Shown here: positions 41,885 to 51,425 of the stretch, one piece after another
Layout: each line of letters opens with the position of its first letter
Numbering within the stretch: the first letter of the stretch is position 1
From: Pelagicoccus sp. SDUM812005
Lineage (GTDB): Bacteria; Verrucomicrobiota; Verrucomicrobiia; Opitutales; Opitutaceae
Assembly: GCF_031127875.1 (NCBI RefSeq)
Contig: NZ_JARXIA010000014.1
Span: 62,001 to 126,000 of the forward strand
Length of the DNA stretch: 64,000 bases
Direction: 5' to 3'
Made by a program: the position numbers and the translations under genes
Notes under the pieces: generated by a model
Databases searched by the model: none
The model's input: only the letters and a program-made list of their open reading frames with translations
What the model was told of the DNA's origin: nothing

Positions 41885-42571
41885 GACTATTATATATTTA
41901 TATGTGTTGATATTTTTCCACAGAATACCCTTTTAACCGCGTATCTATTTCTTCGGTTAAGGGTTTCTGTGTTTTATTGAAGGTAGGAAGTGACCGTTGT
42001 TGCTCTTCCAGATTGATAGCTGGGAGCTATGATCAAAGCGGTATTCGCTTCCTAAGTGTCTGATCCGAGCAAACAATCCTCGGATGTCAGTGTCCCTCGA
42101 CGCAGCCTGGGGGGCTTGGGTGATGAATCTACCTCGAGCCGCTCCAAGTGCGCCGAGGAATCTCTGGTCGGATAGCCGGCGTCTCCCGCACCGAAAGCTT
42201 CCTCAAAGATTTTCTTTTATAGTTCATTTTATTATACCGGGCTCCTCTTCGGAGTACGTCGCGATGCTTGTTCGTTTGTGGCGTTAGTCAAGCCGGAGTT
42301 CGGGTTTTAGGTAGTAATATTTAGTTTTTGTAGGTAATTCTGGAAGATGTTCTGTGATGTTTGAGAGGTAAGCTGACAACTCGCTTATCGCAGGCTTGCG
42401 GCTTTCGATAAATACAAACGTAGTTCTCGTTCGGAAGACGATTTATATTTGATTGGTGATGGGGAGGACGGGGTTATGGGAGGGTAGATTTATCGAATAT
42501 TATCGAGGTTTCTGAAATTTATAAAGCCATGGCTGGCCTTTGTTTCGTTTTACGGGTTTAAGGTATTCGAG
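41885..42571. other. Long intergenic region
   Basis: No start-bearing gene is convincing. On the minus strand a start-less frame around 41955-42200 reads protein-like in places (RGLFARIRHLGSEYRFDHSS), which might be a decayed gene. Promoters for the small basic gene and the MFS gene should lie at the two ends. Confidence 0.35.
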
Positions 42572-43765
42572 ATGAATTTGAAAAACTCAGTTTTGGGGCA
42601 CGTTTTGCTTATTGGAGGCTTAATGCTGATCGGCGTTAATTTGCGTCCAGCGATAACGGGAATCGCTCCTTTGGTAGACCGTATGATCGGCGATGGTGTG
42701 GCGGTGGGGGCGATTGGAATGCAGACGACGCTTCCTTTGGTATTGTTTGGATTGGCCAGCGTTTTTGTGGGGGTAGTCGGGAATCGTATCGGTTTCGCTC
42801 GGGCATTGGCATTGGGATTGGTGGTGCTCGCGAGCGGCTGCTTTTTGCGATCATGGGGATTGGCAGATGGCGGAAGCTCCCTGACTCTCCTAGGCGGGCC
42901 GTTGCTGGTGGGCCTGGGAATCGCATTTGGCAACGTCCTTTTGCCAGGGGTGGTGAAGAGCCGCTATCCAAATCACCTGGGTGTGATGACCAGCCTCTAT
43001 TCGACGGCCATGAATGTTGGGGGCGCCTTGGGGATCGCCTTAGCGGTACCGCTGGCGGATTCGCTTTCGGGTGGATGGCGGGCGTCCTTGGGCTTTTGGG
43101 GGATGGCGGCTTTAAGCCCTTTGCTTTTTTGGATCCCGCAGATCGTGCGCAAGCCGGCTTCTCGGGTTGCCGGAAATCCTCTCGAGCCGCTCGCTCGGAT
43201 GGCGAAGGATTCTCGGGCTTGGCAGGTGACCGTATTGATGGGCCTGCAGTCGCTGCTGTTCTATTCCAGCGTGGCTTGGCTGCCGGTGATGCTGCAGGAG
43301 CGCGGTATGAGCGAATCAGCTTCCTATGCCTGGCCGACGGTAATGCAGCTGTGCGGTTGCGTGGCTAGTCTGACCTTGCCGACTTGGGCGGGCAGGCTCA
43401 GATCGCAGAGAATGTTGGCCTCGGGGTGCGGTATCGTTACGGCTGCAAGTATCTGCGGAATCTTGTGGTTCCCGCTGGGAGGAGTAGGGGGCGCAACAAT
43501 CGGCTTGGGCGTCGGGTTGAACGCGGGGTTCGGGATGGCCTTGCTTTTGATAGCGATGCGCAGCAAGAACGCGAGTGCGGCCGGCTACTTGTCTGCCATG
43601 GCTCAGACGTTTGGATACCTCATTGCGGCGCCGTTCCCTTGGTTTGTCGGATGGTTGAGCGAGGCGAGCGGAAGCTGGCATGTAGCGTATGGTTTCTTGA
43701 TCCTGCCCGCGGTCGGGGTCGCGGTAGCAGGATCCTTGGCGGGACGGCCGGGCTGGGTGAGATAA
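42572..43765 (+). CDS. MFS exporter, CynX/NimT family
   Basis: The 397-residue protein has 12 predicted membrane helices. The N-terminal GVNLRPAITGIAPLVDRM is diagnostic of the CynX/NimT (cyanate / 2-nitroimidazole) branch of the major facilitator superfamily, and YSTAMNVGGALGIALAVPLA is in the expected position. Members move small organic anions or drugs across the inner membrane; substrate unknown here. It stands alone between a long intergenic region and the pyrophosphatase gene. Confidence 0.85.
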   Translation: MNLKNSVLGHVLLIGGLMLIGVNLRPAITGIAPLVDRMIGDGVAVGAIGMQTTLPLVLFGLASVFVGVVGNRIGFARALALGLVVLASGCFLRSWGLADGGSSLTLLGGPLLVGLGIAFGNVLLPGVVKSRYPNHLGVMTSLYSTAMNVGGALGIALAVPLADSLSGGWRASLGFWGMAALSPLLFWIPQIVRKPASRVAGNPLEPLARMAKDSRAWQVTVLMGLQSLLFYSSVAWLPVMLQERGMSESASYAWPTVMQLCGCVASLTLPTWAGRLRSQRMLASGCGIVTAASICGILWFPLGGVGGATIGLGVGLNAGFGMALLLIAMRSKNASAAGYLSAMAQTFGYLIAAPFPWFVGWLSEASGSWHVAYGFLILPAVGVAVAGSLAGRPGWVR

Positions 43766-43895
43766 GCAGTTGTCGAACGAGAGATGGTTCGGAGTGATCC
43801 GCTCATGTTTCTAGAAATAGTCATCGAGAAATCTCTGAAAACGGCCTATGTATCTTTTTCGTTCTGCAGTCTAAAATCCGTAACTATTCGATACA

Positions 43896-44522
43896 TTGAA
43901 AAAACCACCTTCGACTTTTCATAAATGGCGTCCGCACCCGTGGCACGGCCTTAGTATTGGCCCGAATCCACCGACGGAGTTGAACGCCTATATCGAGCTG
44001 ACTCCTTTCGACCTCGTGAAATACGAGATCGACAAGGAAACTGGCTACATCGCAGTCGACCGCCCTCAGTTGACGTCTTCTATTCCGCCCTCGCTTTACG
44101 GTTTCATCCCCAAGACGTACTGCGGCGAACGAGTGGGTCGTTTGATGAAGGGTAGCGAGAAGGGGGGCGATGGCGACCCGCTGGACATTTGCGTTGTTTC
44201 GGAACGCCCGATTTCACGTGTAGAAGTGATTGTCAGGGCAAAAGTGCTTGGTGGACTGCCCATGCTAGACGACGGGGAGGCTGACGATAAAATCATAGCC
44301 GTCCTGGCTAGCGAAAGCGTCTGGAACGGGGTGGAGGATGTGGGGCAGCTTCCATCCGTAATTGTGGATCGGATACGCCACTACTTCACGACTTACAAGT
44401 TGCATTCGGATTCGACAACTACGACGGAAATCGGGGAGACCTACGGACGTGAGCATGCCCACGAGGTGATTCGTGCGGCGATTGAGGATTACGAAGAGAA
44501 TTTTGGCGGCGAAGGCGAGTAG
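43896..44522 (+). CDS. ppa: Inorganic pyrophosphatase
   Basis: The 208-residue protein starts at TTG 43896; no later ATG would keep the conserved N-terminus ([14 protein letters not shown]). Family I pyrophosphatase residues are clear: [34 protein letters not shown] and the metal-binding [10 protein letters not shown] near 92. It hydrolyses pyrophosphate and drives biosynthetic reactions. It belongs to the slightly longer subgroup seen in Verrucomicrobiota and Bacteroidota, with the HPWHG opening. Confidence 0.93.
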   Translation: MKKPPSTFHKWRPHPWHGLSIGPNPPTELNAYIELTPFDLVKYEIDKETGYIAVDRPQLTSSIPPSLYGFIPKTYCGERVGRLMKGSEKGGDGDPLDICVVSERPISRVEVIVRAKVLGGLPMLDDGEADDKIIAVLASESVWNGVEDVGQLPSVIVDRIRHYFTTYKLHSDSTTTTEIGETYGREHAHEVIRAAIEDYEENFGGEGE

Positions 44523-44590
44523 GACCGAGGAGGGGAAGGTTTAGGGTTGTCTTGCTGGGCAATTCAGGAGTCGCGCGGTAGCCGACGGTT

Positions 44591-45334
44591 TCAAGTGTCT
44601 CGAAACAGTCGCGGATTGCGTTCGATGAACTTTTCCGTCCAGTCTCCTATGAAGGAAGGAGAGTCGCGCTTCATGTGCCACCAGCCAAAGCAGCTGATGA
44701 TTACGGCGCCGAGGGTATCGACGATCAGGTCCCACATGGTGTCGGTCAGGCCGGACGGGTCATCGAGGAAGGGCTTTTGCATGTTCGTCCCCGCGAGTTG
44801 ATCCATCGCGAATTCGAAGATCTCCCATACCGCTCCGCCAGCGACCGCAAAGGCGAAGGCGAAGAGGGCGACGAATCCGGGCCGCATGTGCATTTTTATC
44901 TCTCGTGCCTCGTTGAGTACGTAGACCAATAGGAAACCGACGATGCCCAGCAGCAGGCCGGAAGTGGTGTGCAGAGCGATGTCCCACCACCAGAAACGCT
45001 CGTAGTAGCTGTGGAACTCCCCTAGGAAAAGGGCCGCGAAGACGAAGGTTATGGCGAGGAACTCGTACTCGTGTGGGATGCTTACCGGCAACCTCTTACC
45101 CAACAAGGCTGGCGCGCTGGTGATGGCCATGATTGCGATGAGGCCAACGCTGCTCATCCACATCTGCCCCACTAGCAGGAGGACAAGCTCGAGGCACATG
45201 ACGCTTTGCATAAAAATCAGTATCGCCAATCGAATGCGTCTCCCTGTGGTGGGTCGTTCCATCGCGGAGGGCGGCTTATCGTGGCTTTCTTCCCTAGGTG
45301 GCTTGTCCTGTTGGCGGCGTGGTTGATTAAGCAT
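44591..45334 (-). CDS. DUF2238 (YjdF-like) membrane protein
   Basis: The 247-residue protein has a polar N-terminus and about six membrane helices. Conserved signature segments are WWWDIALHTTSGLLLG, GGAVWEIFEFAMDQLAG and GLTDTMWDLIVDTLGA, characteristic of DUF2238/YjdF. Function of the family is unknown. It is convergent with the pyrophosphatase gene. Confidence 0.85.
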   Translation of the reverse strand: MLNQPRRQQDKPPREESHDKPPSAMERPTTGRRIRLAILIFMQSVMCLELVLLLVGQMWMSSVGLIAIMAITSAPALLGKRLPVSIPHEYEFLAITFVFAALFLGEFHSYYERFWWWDIALHTTSGLLLGIVGFLLVYVLNEAREIKMHMRPGFVALFAFAFAVAGGAVWEIFEFAMDQLAGTNMQKPFLDDPSGLTDTMWDLIVDTLGAVIISCFGWWHMKRDSPSFIGDWTEKFIERNPRLFRDT

Positions 45335-45397
45335 TGGATGTATGGAACGTATGGATAGGAAATCTTCCTTGAGTGGTTGGTTTCGCTAGTGAACGGT

Positions 45398-47686
45398 TCA
45401 CTCGCTTTTCATCGCCTTGATGGCCGACTGTGGCCCGGCGAGCAGGAGATTGTCGCCGGCCTGAAGTTGCCAGCTAGGATCGGGCGACAGTCGCGGCACT
45501 TCGCCTCTCTGAATGGCGACGATTTGAACGCCGTAGCGTTTTGGCCACTGCAGCGTCTCTAGGGTAGCTCCGACCCAAGGAGACTTCTCAGGGACCGTTA
45601 TCTGATCGAGGATGGCGAGAGAAAGTCGAGGGGGCGGTGCGTGTTTCGCCCTAGTCGTGGAGAGAAGGTCTTGGGCTTTCTTGAGAGCTTCCGAATCGCC
45701 TACGAGGAAGAGGAGGTCTCCGGGAAAGAGATGGGTGCCGGGGCCGATGGTCGTGAGCTGATGCCCCTGGCGCTCGACACCTACGATGCTAGCGTTCGAA
45801 CGGGTGCGAAGCTGGGTGGTGGCGATCGTTTTTCCAGCGTACGAGCTACCCTCGGGGATGGTGAACTCGACGAGGTCGAGCTTCCAGGCTTGCGAGCTCT
45901 CCCTTAGGCTGGCGGAGCTCGGGTGGAGATCGGGCTCTAGCCTTGCGGACTCGGAAAGCGCGACCTCGACGTGACTGTACCAGCGAATTAGTATTCGCCA
46001 GCCAAATACAGCTCCCAACAGCGATGCCACGAGCAGGCCGATCAAGGCGTAGCGGTCGATCCAGTCGATGGGGATGAAGTTAGAGAGCCAGATCGTGGTG
46101 ACGGCGAAGGCCAGCAGTCGAAGCAGGTAGGTGAAGCTCAGCCTGAGTTTGCTGCGCCGTGCTTGCGGACCGATGAAGTGTTCGCTCACGATGAGGGTGA
46201 TCGCGTTGACGTTTCTTACGAATGCAACGATGGGCAGCAGGCAGGCAACAAATATGGCTAGCCAGTAGAGAGCGGCGAAGGAGCCGAGGGCCGGGTGGTT
46301 GTTTTGTATCCAAATAGCGGTTGCTTCATACCCCGGCCGGGCAAAGACGAGCAGAGCCGTGGCGAGCAGGATCTCCCGTCCGATCTGCCAGAGGCGCGGG
46401 GTCAGGATGCGGGCCATGGGATTTTTGCTGCGGTGCCGTTCGAAGCCGCTCCACATTTCGCGATAGAAGCGGAGGGTCTTTTCGAGGGACTTGATGCGTG
46501 AGGGGCTGAGAGCTCTGGCAATTTTGTCAGATTGCTTGATCAAGAGGGGCGAAAGTAGCGAGGTCAGGAAAGAAATGCCCACGGCGGCTATCTGAAAGTC
46601 GCCATCGAGTATGCCAGCGGAAATGCCGAGTCCGGCGATCACGAAGGAAAATTCCCCGATAGGCGTGAGGCAAAGTCCCGCTCGAAGGGCGGTTTTCTCC
46701 GTCTCGGCGGCGACGAGAAATCCGATGGAGGAGGCGACGACGCGAACGACCATGGCGAGGGCGACGCCCAGGAGGATGAGGGGCATGGCCTCTGGAAAGC
46801 GGAAAATGTCTATGGACATGCCGATGGCAGTGAAGAAGACGGTGACGAACACGTCCTTCAATCCCGAGAAATTGGCTGTGATGACACGAGAGTTCGCGGA
46901 CTCCGATACGATGACCCCGCACAGAAACGCTCCCAGGGCCAGGGAAAAGCCAGTGGCCACGGTGAGGTAGGCCATGAAGAACATGAGGCCAGCCACGAGT
47001 AGGGTTTCCAGCTCGGCGCCGCCTGCCCGGCATATTTTGGTCAGCCCTTTCGGTATGAGAAAGAGGCCAGGGACGATGACGATCGCAGCGAACGCGAACA
47101 GCAGACCGATCGTCTTCACCAGTGGCGGCCAGGGGGAGGCCGTCGCATCGAGGCTTTCCGCGGCGCTGTAGGACCCGAGCCACGCGAGCATGACGATGGC
47201 AACCATGTCTTCGAGCAGCGTGACGCCCATGGCCAGCTGGCCCGCCCGGTCGTGGTTGAGCTTATACTCCTCTAGGACTCGGCTGATGATCGCCGAACTG
47301 CTCACGACGAGCATGCCTGCGAGGAAGAGGGATTCTCCCTCTGAGTACCCGAGCGCCGCAGCTGCCATGCGCGTGATCGTGAGGGTGATAATCGCGGTGA
47401 CGGCGGTGGCGACGACGGGACCGACGCCAAGCTCCCGGATCTTGCCGATCCGGAACTGCAGGCCGACGAAGAACATGAGGAACACCAGCCCCAGTTGAGA
47501 GAGCGTCTGGATACGCTGGGCATCGGTGACGTATACAACCGTAATCTGAGGGGTGCCTATGATGATGCCGACTACGAGGTAACCTACTACCTTTGAAATG
47601 TTGAGCTTGCCGCAAATCCACCCGGCCAGGGTCGCGGATAGGAGGATGACGGCGAGGTCTTGAATCAATTGGACAGAGAGCGTCAT
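45398..47686 (-). CDS. Kef-type cation:proton antiporter with TrkA-C domains
   Basis: The 762-residue protein has an N-terminal CPA2 antiporter domain of 12-13 helices (residues 1-390): VGYLVVGIIIGTPQ, LMFFVGLQFRIGKIRELG, VSSSAIISRVLEE and the core TLLEDMVAIVMLA with its aspartate. A short additional helical domain follows (440-560), then two RCK_C/TrkA-C ligand-binding domains (about 600-680 and 690-760, with ITVPEKSPWVGATLETLQW). It exports K+ or Na+ for H+. No TrkA-N (nucleotide-binding) domain is obvious, which differs from KefB/C. Confidence 0.88.
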   Translation of the reverse strand: MTLSVQLIQDLAVILLSATLAGWICGKLNISKVVGYLVVGIIIGTPQITVVYVTDAQRIQTLSQLGLVFLMFFVGLQFRIGKIRELGVGPVVATAVTAIITLTITRMAAAALGYSEGESLFLAGMLVVSSSAIISRVLEEYKLNHDRAGQLAMGVTLLEDMVAIVMLAWLGSYSAAESLDATASPWPPLVKTIGLLFAFAAIVIVPGLFLIPKGLTKICRAGGAELETLLVAGLMFFMAYLTVATGFSLALGAFLCGVIVSESANSRVITANFSGLKDVFVTVFFTAIGMSIDIFRFPEAMPLILLGVALAMVVRVVASSIGFLVAAETEKTALRAGLCLTPIGEFSFVIAGLGISAGILDGDFQIAAVGISFLTSLLSPLLIKQSDKIARALSPSRIKSLEKTLRFYREMWSGFERHRSKNPMARILTPRLWQIGREILLATALLVFARPGYEATAIWIQNNHPALGSFAALYWLAIFVACLLPIVAFVRNVNAITLIVSEHFIGPQARRSKLRLSFTYLLRLLAFAVTTIWLSNFIPIDWIDRYALIGLLVASLLGAVFGWRILIRWYSHVEVALSESARLEPDLHPSSASLRESSQAWKLDLVEFTIPEGSSYAGKTIATTQLRTRSNASIVGVERQGHQLTTIGPGTHLFPGDLLFLVGDSEALKKAQDLLSTTRAKHAPPPRLSLAILDQITVPEKSPWVGATLETLQWPKRYGVQIVAIQRGEVPRLSPDPSWQLQAGDNLLLAGPQSAIKAMKSE

Positions 47687-47727
47687 GCGTGGGATCTCGA
47701 TGTTAATGTTTTCAATGACAGCTAGGG

Positions 47728-48303
47728 CTACTTCCGCTTCACGCTGCCTTCGAGGCTGAGCTCTCCGGGAAGGACGTTGGGGGGGCCGATAGGACGTCCT
47801 ACGGAGCGGACGTCTTCTACAGTGTAGAAGGGACTTGGATCGAGTTTGCCCAGAAGGGCGACGAGTTTGGGCAGGCGCTTGCGTTCGGAGACGGCGATGA
47901 CGACTCCAACGGCTCCGCGGGATCCGTTTGCGTCGACGGTAGTGATGCCGTAGCCAGCGTCGCTGAGCATGCGAGCGATTTCGCTGGCGTTGCCTTGGGC
48001 GATGATGCGTACGAGCTGATAGCCTAGGGCAAGGCGTTCTTCGATAACCATGCCCACGTAGGTGCCCGCGGAGAATCCGAAGGCGAATGCGAGGAAGCAG
48101 GCGATGTTGTTCAGGTTGTTCATGACCTGGCTGATGGCCAGCAGCCAGATCACGACTTCGACGAAGGCGAAGAGGGGCACGATTTTTTTGAGCCCGCGGA
48201 AGATGAGGATGTGGCGTAGCGTAGCTAAGGATACGTCGGCGAGACGTGCCAGGAATATGAGTAGGGGTATGACAACCCAGACCATGTAGTCGAAGTTTTG
48301 CAT
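47728..48303 (-). CDS. UPF0316 (DUF2179) membrane protein
   Basis: The 191-residue protein has three N-terminal helices (MVWVVIPLLIFLARLADVSL, then the segment with GLKKIVPLFAFVEVVIWLLA) and a C-terminal DUF2179 domain (YGITTVDANGSRGAVGVVIA). This is the UPF0316 layout. Proteins with DUF2179 are thought to bind nucleotides or act as membrane sensors, but the role is unproven. It lies 41 bases upstream of the antiporter gene on the same strand and may be co-transcribed with it. Confidence 0.85.
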   Translation of the reverse strand: MQNFDYMVWVVIPLLIFLARLADVSLATLRHILIFRGLKKIVPLFAFVEVVIWLLAISQVMNNLNNIACFLAFAFGFSAGTYVGMVIEERLALGYQLVRIIAQGNASEIARMLSDAGYGITTVDANGSRGAVGVVIAVSERKRLPKLVALLGKLDPSPFYTVEDVRSVGRPIGPPNVLPGELSLEGSVKRK

Positions 48304-48337
48304 TTACGTTTTTGTATTGGAAAGTTGATACGAAGAA

Positions 48338-48361
48338 GGAGCGACTTTGGTGAGTCGCTCC
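48338..48361 (-). terminator. Terminator after hpf
   Basis: GGAGCGACT and AGTCGCTCC form a perfect 9-bp stem with a six-base loop; on the minus strand TTCTTC follows. It separates hpf from the UPF0316 gene. Confidence 0.75.
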
Positions 48362-48429
48362 CGTGTGCGTCCAAAACGCGTTTCGTTTGCTCGAACCAAG
48401 CGTTCGCTCTTAGTCAGCTACGCTCCGTG

Positions 48430-48807
48430 TTAGGCGGGTAAGAGCTGGCGGAACGCTCGGGGCATTCTCGCGGATCGCCGCATTCGATGGATGACCCGCT
48501 CGCGCTTGTGGCGGGCGAGGCGGACGCGATGGCGAAGCTGGCGCTCTGCCTTGTCGAAGATCGCGTCCAGCGCGGCGTAGGCGTTCTCGGACTCCGCATT
48601 GGCGACGATGTCGGGACCGCGGAGCTCGATCAAGGCTCGGGCCTGGAAGCGCTTTTCCGAAGCCTTGCCGGAGTCGAGCGTGAGTTCGACCCGTACGCGT
48701 ATCATGTCGTCGTAATGATGGAAGAGCCGGCGAAACTTCGTGTTTACGAAGGATTTGATGGAGTCTGTAATTTCAAAGTGGTTACAACTGATGATGATTC
48801 TATTCAT
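48430..48807 (-). CDS. hpf: Ribosome hibernation promoting factor
   Basis: A frame open from 48819; the ATG at 48807 (MNRIIISCNHFEITDSIKSF) fits the family best and gives 125 residues. The sequence has the beta-alpha-beta-beta-beta-alpha layout of short HPF/YfiA proteins: FVNTKFRRLFHHYDD, VRVELTLDSG, ARALIELRGPDIVA and AYAALDAIFDKAERQLRHR. It binds the 30S decoding region and inactivates ribosomes in stationary phase. The C-terminal basic tail (RERVIHRMRRSARMPRAFR) is longer than usual. A large hairpin lies in its upstream region. Confidence 0.9.
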   Translation of the reverse strand: MNRIIISCNHFEITDSIKSFVNTKFRRLFHHYDDMIRVRVELTLDSGKASEKRFQARALIELRGPDIVANAESENAYAALDAIFDKAERQLRHRVRLARHKRERVIHRMRRSARMPRAFRQLLPA

Positions 48808-48956
48808 TTCGTTTATCATATGGTTGATGTTTACGGTTGGGCACGCACAGCCGGCCGCATGCCTTAAGCTGCGTTTGTTTCGTGGTTTTCGCCGTATCCT
48901 GAGGGTACGGTGGAAGGCTCTCGCGAAACCCGTCTGGACGGTTCGCTTGTTTTGGT

Positions 48957-49013
48957 CCGGTAGCCTCTTTGCCTTTTAATACGCGGAATCGCGTCCGCTT
49001 ATAGGGCTACCGG
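48957..49013. ncRNA. Structured element upstream of hpf
   Basis: Outer arms CCGGTAGCC (48957-48965) and GGCTACCGG (49005-49013) are perfectly complementary over 9 bp, and an inner stem GCGGA/TCCGC (48983-48987, 48994-48998) sits in the loop. It may be a leader structure of the hpf transcript or the end of the ClC transcript. No known riboswitch pattern is recognised, so the RNA label is tentative. The rest of 48820-49182 is otherwise empty. Confidence 0.4.
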
Positions 49014-49182
49014 CTTAGCCGAGGTAGATGAGCGGTGTACTTTGCCCTTGGGGCAATTTCAGTTGTCTTTCAACTAATGCGAGACTCATGACGATGCGAG
49101 ATATACTCCTAGTTCCCACTCTTAGTCAAGGCCTGTGGGAAATGTTTCCACGTATTACGAAGTTTTGATCAATACTGTTGCA

Positions 49183-50535
49183 TTAGGTTTCTCGCCAGAC
49201 GTAGCCGCTTGGCGTTTTCCGGGGTCGCTGGGAATGGATGAGCTGTATTTTGTTCGTCAATACAAAGGCCGTTAAGCTGGCTGCGAGGACCAGCGGAGTG
49301 AGGGAAAGGCTAGTTAGGGTGCCGAGCAATATTGTGGTGCTGATTGGGGTGCGGGTGACGCCGACGTTGGCGGCCGCCATGAGGCAAACGATGGAGAGGG
49401 GGAGAGGAAGCCAGCCTGCGGTGGCGATGCTGAGGGCCGCTCCTGCAGTTCCGCCGATGAAGAAGAGAGGGAAAATGAATCCCCCGCGAAAGCCGCTGTT
49501 GAGGGTGACGCTCACGGCCAGCATCTTGAGGAATGCAATGGCGGCAAGCGGCGCGAACCAGGAGCTGTTGAGTTCTGCGGCGCCGAGCTGGAGCAGGATT
49601 TCTCTCATTTGGAATTCTCCCCAGAACAAGGTGCTGGAGGAAAGTTGGCTGGGGCTGGCGATCGCGAGGAGGCCGAGTAGGAGGCCGCCGCAGGCCCCAA
49701 GTAGGGCTCGCCGTTTTTCGAGCCGCTCCAAGACGAGGTGGGCCAGCCGGAACAACTGCATGAAGAGAATCGCGGCGAGAGCGCCGACTGCTCCGAGCAA
49801 AATGCTCTTGAGCAGGAGTTCGCTGTCGATGTGGGGCGTTTCCCATTTTAGGGGAAAGAGCGGGTGGGGGTGGTCGGCAAGCGTGTTGAAAATCCAATAG
49901 CTAAAGAAGGCGGAGACGATTGAGGGTACGAGCGCTTCGTAGTACTCCAAGCCGTTGCGATGCGGTATTTCCAGAGCGAATACAGCGCCGGCGAGTGGCG
50001 CTCCGAAGAAGGCTCCGAGGGCGGCGGACATGCCGCAGAAGGTGAGGGTGCGGGTGTGCGCTCGCATCCAGTCGAGTCGGTCGCCGAGCCAACTGCCGGC
50101 GCTGCCGATGATTTGCACGAGGGGAGCTTCCGGACCGGCGCTGCCGCCAGCCGTGATCGAAACAAGCGAGGTGACGATCATGGATGGAGTTTGCTTGGTT
50201 GGAATCTTGCCGTCCTCTAGGTGGATGTTGTTGACCACGGCTGCGATTTCTCCGGGAACGCCGAAGCGTTTGAGGCAGAGGCCGACGAGCAGTCCGCCAA
50301 AAGTGGTCACAGCGAGCAAGCTGAGCGCGTCGCCCGGCAATCCGATCTGCGCGAGCAGCTGCGAGGCGAGAGGGAGGGCGTGGTCCCAAGTGAGGCCGAG
50401 CATGAAGTGCAGGACGGTGGCGTAAAGATAGGCTACGAAGCCGCCGAATGTGCCGATGAGGGATGCGGTTAGGAGCAGCGCGTTGAAGGAGGGCTTCGCG
50501 TTTCGTCCAGTGGGCAGCTGTGTTTTTTCAGCCAT
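49183..50535 (-). CDS. ClC-family chloride channel/antiporter
   Basis: I take the ATG at 50533-50535 (MAEKTQLPTG); the frame above it reads as Ser/Pro/Arg shadow sequence of the upstream gene. The 450-residue protein has the ClC signature regions: GGSAGPEAPLVQIIGSAGSW (the G(K/R)EGP filter in the variant form GPEAP), LGAFFGAPLAGAVFALEI, and LNSGFRGGFIFPLFFIGGTA. No CBS domains follow. The Glu in GPEAP suggests a proton-coupled exchanger. It starts seven bases after the acetyltransferase gene, forming an operon with it. Confidence 0.9.
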   Translation of the reverse strand: MAEKTQLPTGRNAKPSFNALLLTASLIGTFGGFVAYLYATVLHFMLGLTWDHALPLASQLLAQIGLPGDALSLLAVTTFGGLLVGLCLKRFGVPGEIAAVVNNIHLEDGKIPTKQTPSMIVTSLVSITAGGSAGPEAPLVQIIGSAGSWLGDRLDWMRAHTRTLTFCGMSAALGAFFGAPLAGAVFALEIPHRNGLEYYEALVPSIVSAFFSYWIFNTLADHPHPLFPLKWETPHIDSELLLKSILLGAVGALAAILFMQLFRLAHLVLERLEKRRALLGACGGLLLGLLAIASPSQLSSSTLFWGEFQMREILLQLGAAELNSSWFAPLAAIAFLKMLAVSVTLNSGFRGGFIFPLFFIGGTAGAALSIATAGWLPLPLSIVCLMAAANVGVTRTPISTTILLGTLTSLSLTPLVLAASLTAFVLTNKIQLIHSQRPRKTPSGYVWRET

Positions 50536-50542
50536 GGGAAAC

Positions 50543-50869
50543 CTAGACGTCTCGCTCTGCAGTATTAGATTGGGGATGAGCCGGGCGGAAGGGCGCGGCG
50601 AGCGATTGGCGCAGCTCGGGGTTGCGTTCAAGGAAGGCTTTTGCGTATGAGCAAAGCGGGTTGATTTTGGTACCGATGCTATCCGAATAGGCGACGGCCT
50701 GTTTGACGAGGCGAGCGGCGAGACTTTGCCCGCGCAGGTGGTGGGGAACGAAAACGTGCTCGATGGCAAGGGTGTTGCCATCTCGTGAATACAAGAGGTG
50801 GGCTCCGTTTTCGGTATAGAATTTGCGGTTGTCGGCGTCGTGGAGAAGCGGTGCGGGCGAGTCGGTCAT
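50543..50869 (-). CDS. GNAT-like N-acetyltransferase (YidJ/YjdJ-type)
   Basis: A 108-residue protein of the short Gcn5-related family (PF14542 type). The acetyl-CoA binding segment VPHHLRGQSLAARLVKQAV is near 40-60 and the family ending GTKINPLCSYAKAFLERNPE near 66-85. Enzyme substrate is unknown. Precedes the ClC gene by seven bases and follows the DUF488 gene by 43 bases, so all three may be co-transcribed. Confidence 0.88.
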   Translation of the reverse strand: MTDSPAPLLHDADNRKFYTENGAHLLYSRDGNTLAIEHVFVPHHLRGQSLAARLVKQAVAYSDSIGTKINPLCSYAKAFLERNPELRQSLAAPFRPAHPQSNTAERDV

Positions 50870-50912
50870 GGTATCGCGGGAGGGGAGAGTGAGGATGGCG
50901 AGCGCGAGAATC

Positions 50913-51353
50913 CTAGTCTTCGATTTCGGGCATGGAGCAAGGGGAGGAGAAGTATTTCGCTGCCTTCTTGCCGGGGGCGGGGAGCTTTTTGGCTGCGGCT
51001 TGGATGAGTTTTGCCAGCTGGGATCGGTGGCACTCCTCGCTGTTTTCGCAGAAGCAGCCGAGGTTGATGCGAGTGGTTTGGCTGACGGCGGCGAGTAGCT
51101 CGATGCAGTGCTTTTGCTCGGTCCCTTTCATCTCGCTGCGATAACGCTGGGCGAATTGCTGATAGGTCAACTCTTCCGCGAGGTAAGCCTTGTAGAGTTC
51201 CTTGCTGGGCGCGAGCAGGGGCATCCAGACCTGAAAGTAGCCTTTGCGGTAGCGGTCCTCCACGCGGATGCCGCGAGGCGTCTGCCGGGCAACGCCTATG
51301 CTCAAGCCGGACAGTTCCGCGCAGTCGCCGTATTGGTAAAGGTGGAGATTCAT
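50913..51353 (-). CDS. DUF488 family protein
   Basis: The 146-residue protein matches DUF488: RQTPRGIRVEDRYRKGYF near the start, VWMPLLAPSKELYKAYLAEE, and the conserved LGCFCENSEECHRSQL near 100 with its Cys and His residues. The family is of unknown function with a conserved CHR motif. It is divergently transcribed from the cysteine operon; the shared 72-base region holds the 17-base motif at 51370. Confidence 0.85.
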   Translation of the reverse strand: MNLHLYQYGDCAELSGLSIGVARQTPRGIRVEDRYRKGYFQVWMPLLAPSKELYKAYLAEELTYQQFAQRYRSEMKGTEQKHCIELLAAVSQTTRINLGCFCENSEECHRSQLAKLIQAAAKKLPAPGKKAAKYFSSPCSMPEIED

Positions 51354-51369
51354 TCAGCTAATAAAATAA

Positions 51370-51386
51370 CGTAATACGATATAAAA
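51370..51386. promoter_or_regulatory. 17-base motif upstream of the cysteine operon
   Basis: CGTAATACGATATAAAA, identical to 36225-36241 upstream of the HPP gene, here 40 bases before the PLP-enzyme start. A sulphur-responsive Rrf2-type regulator is one possibility; a shared promoter element is another. Confidence 0.45.
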
Positions 51387-51425
51387 CTTGGCATAAGCGG
51401 TGGGGCCGTCAAGCTTAGGAAGCAG

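Noticed and set aside
50536-50781. Upstream extension of the ClC frame
   Set aside because: Ser/Pro-rich shadow of the acetyltransferase gene; the conserved ClC sequence begins after the internal ATG at 50535.
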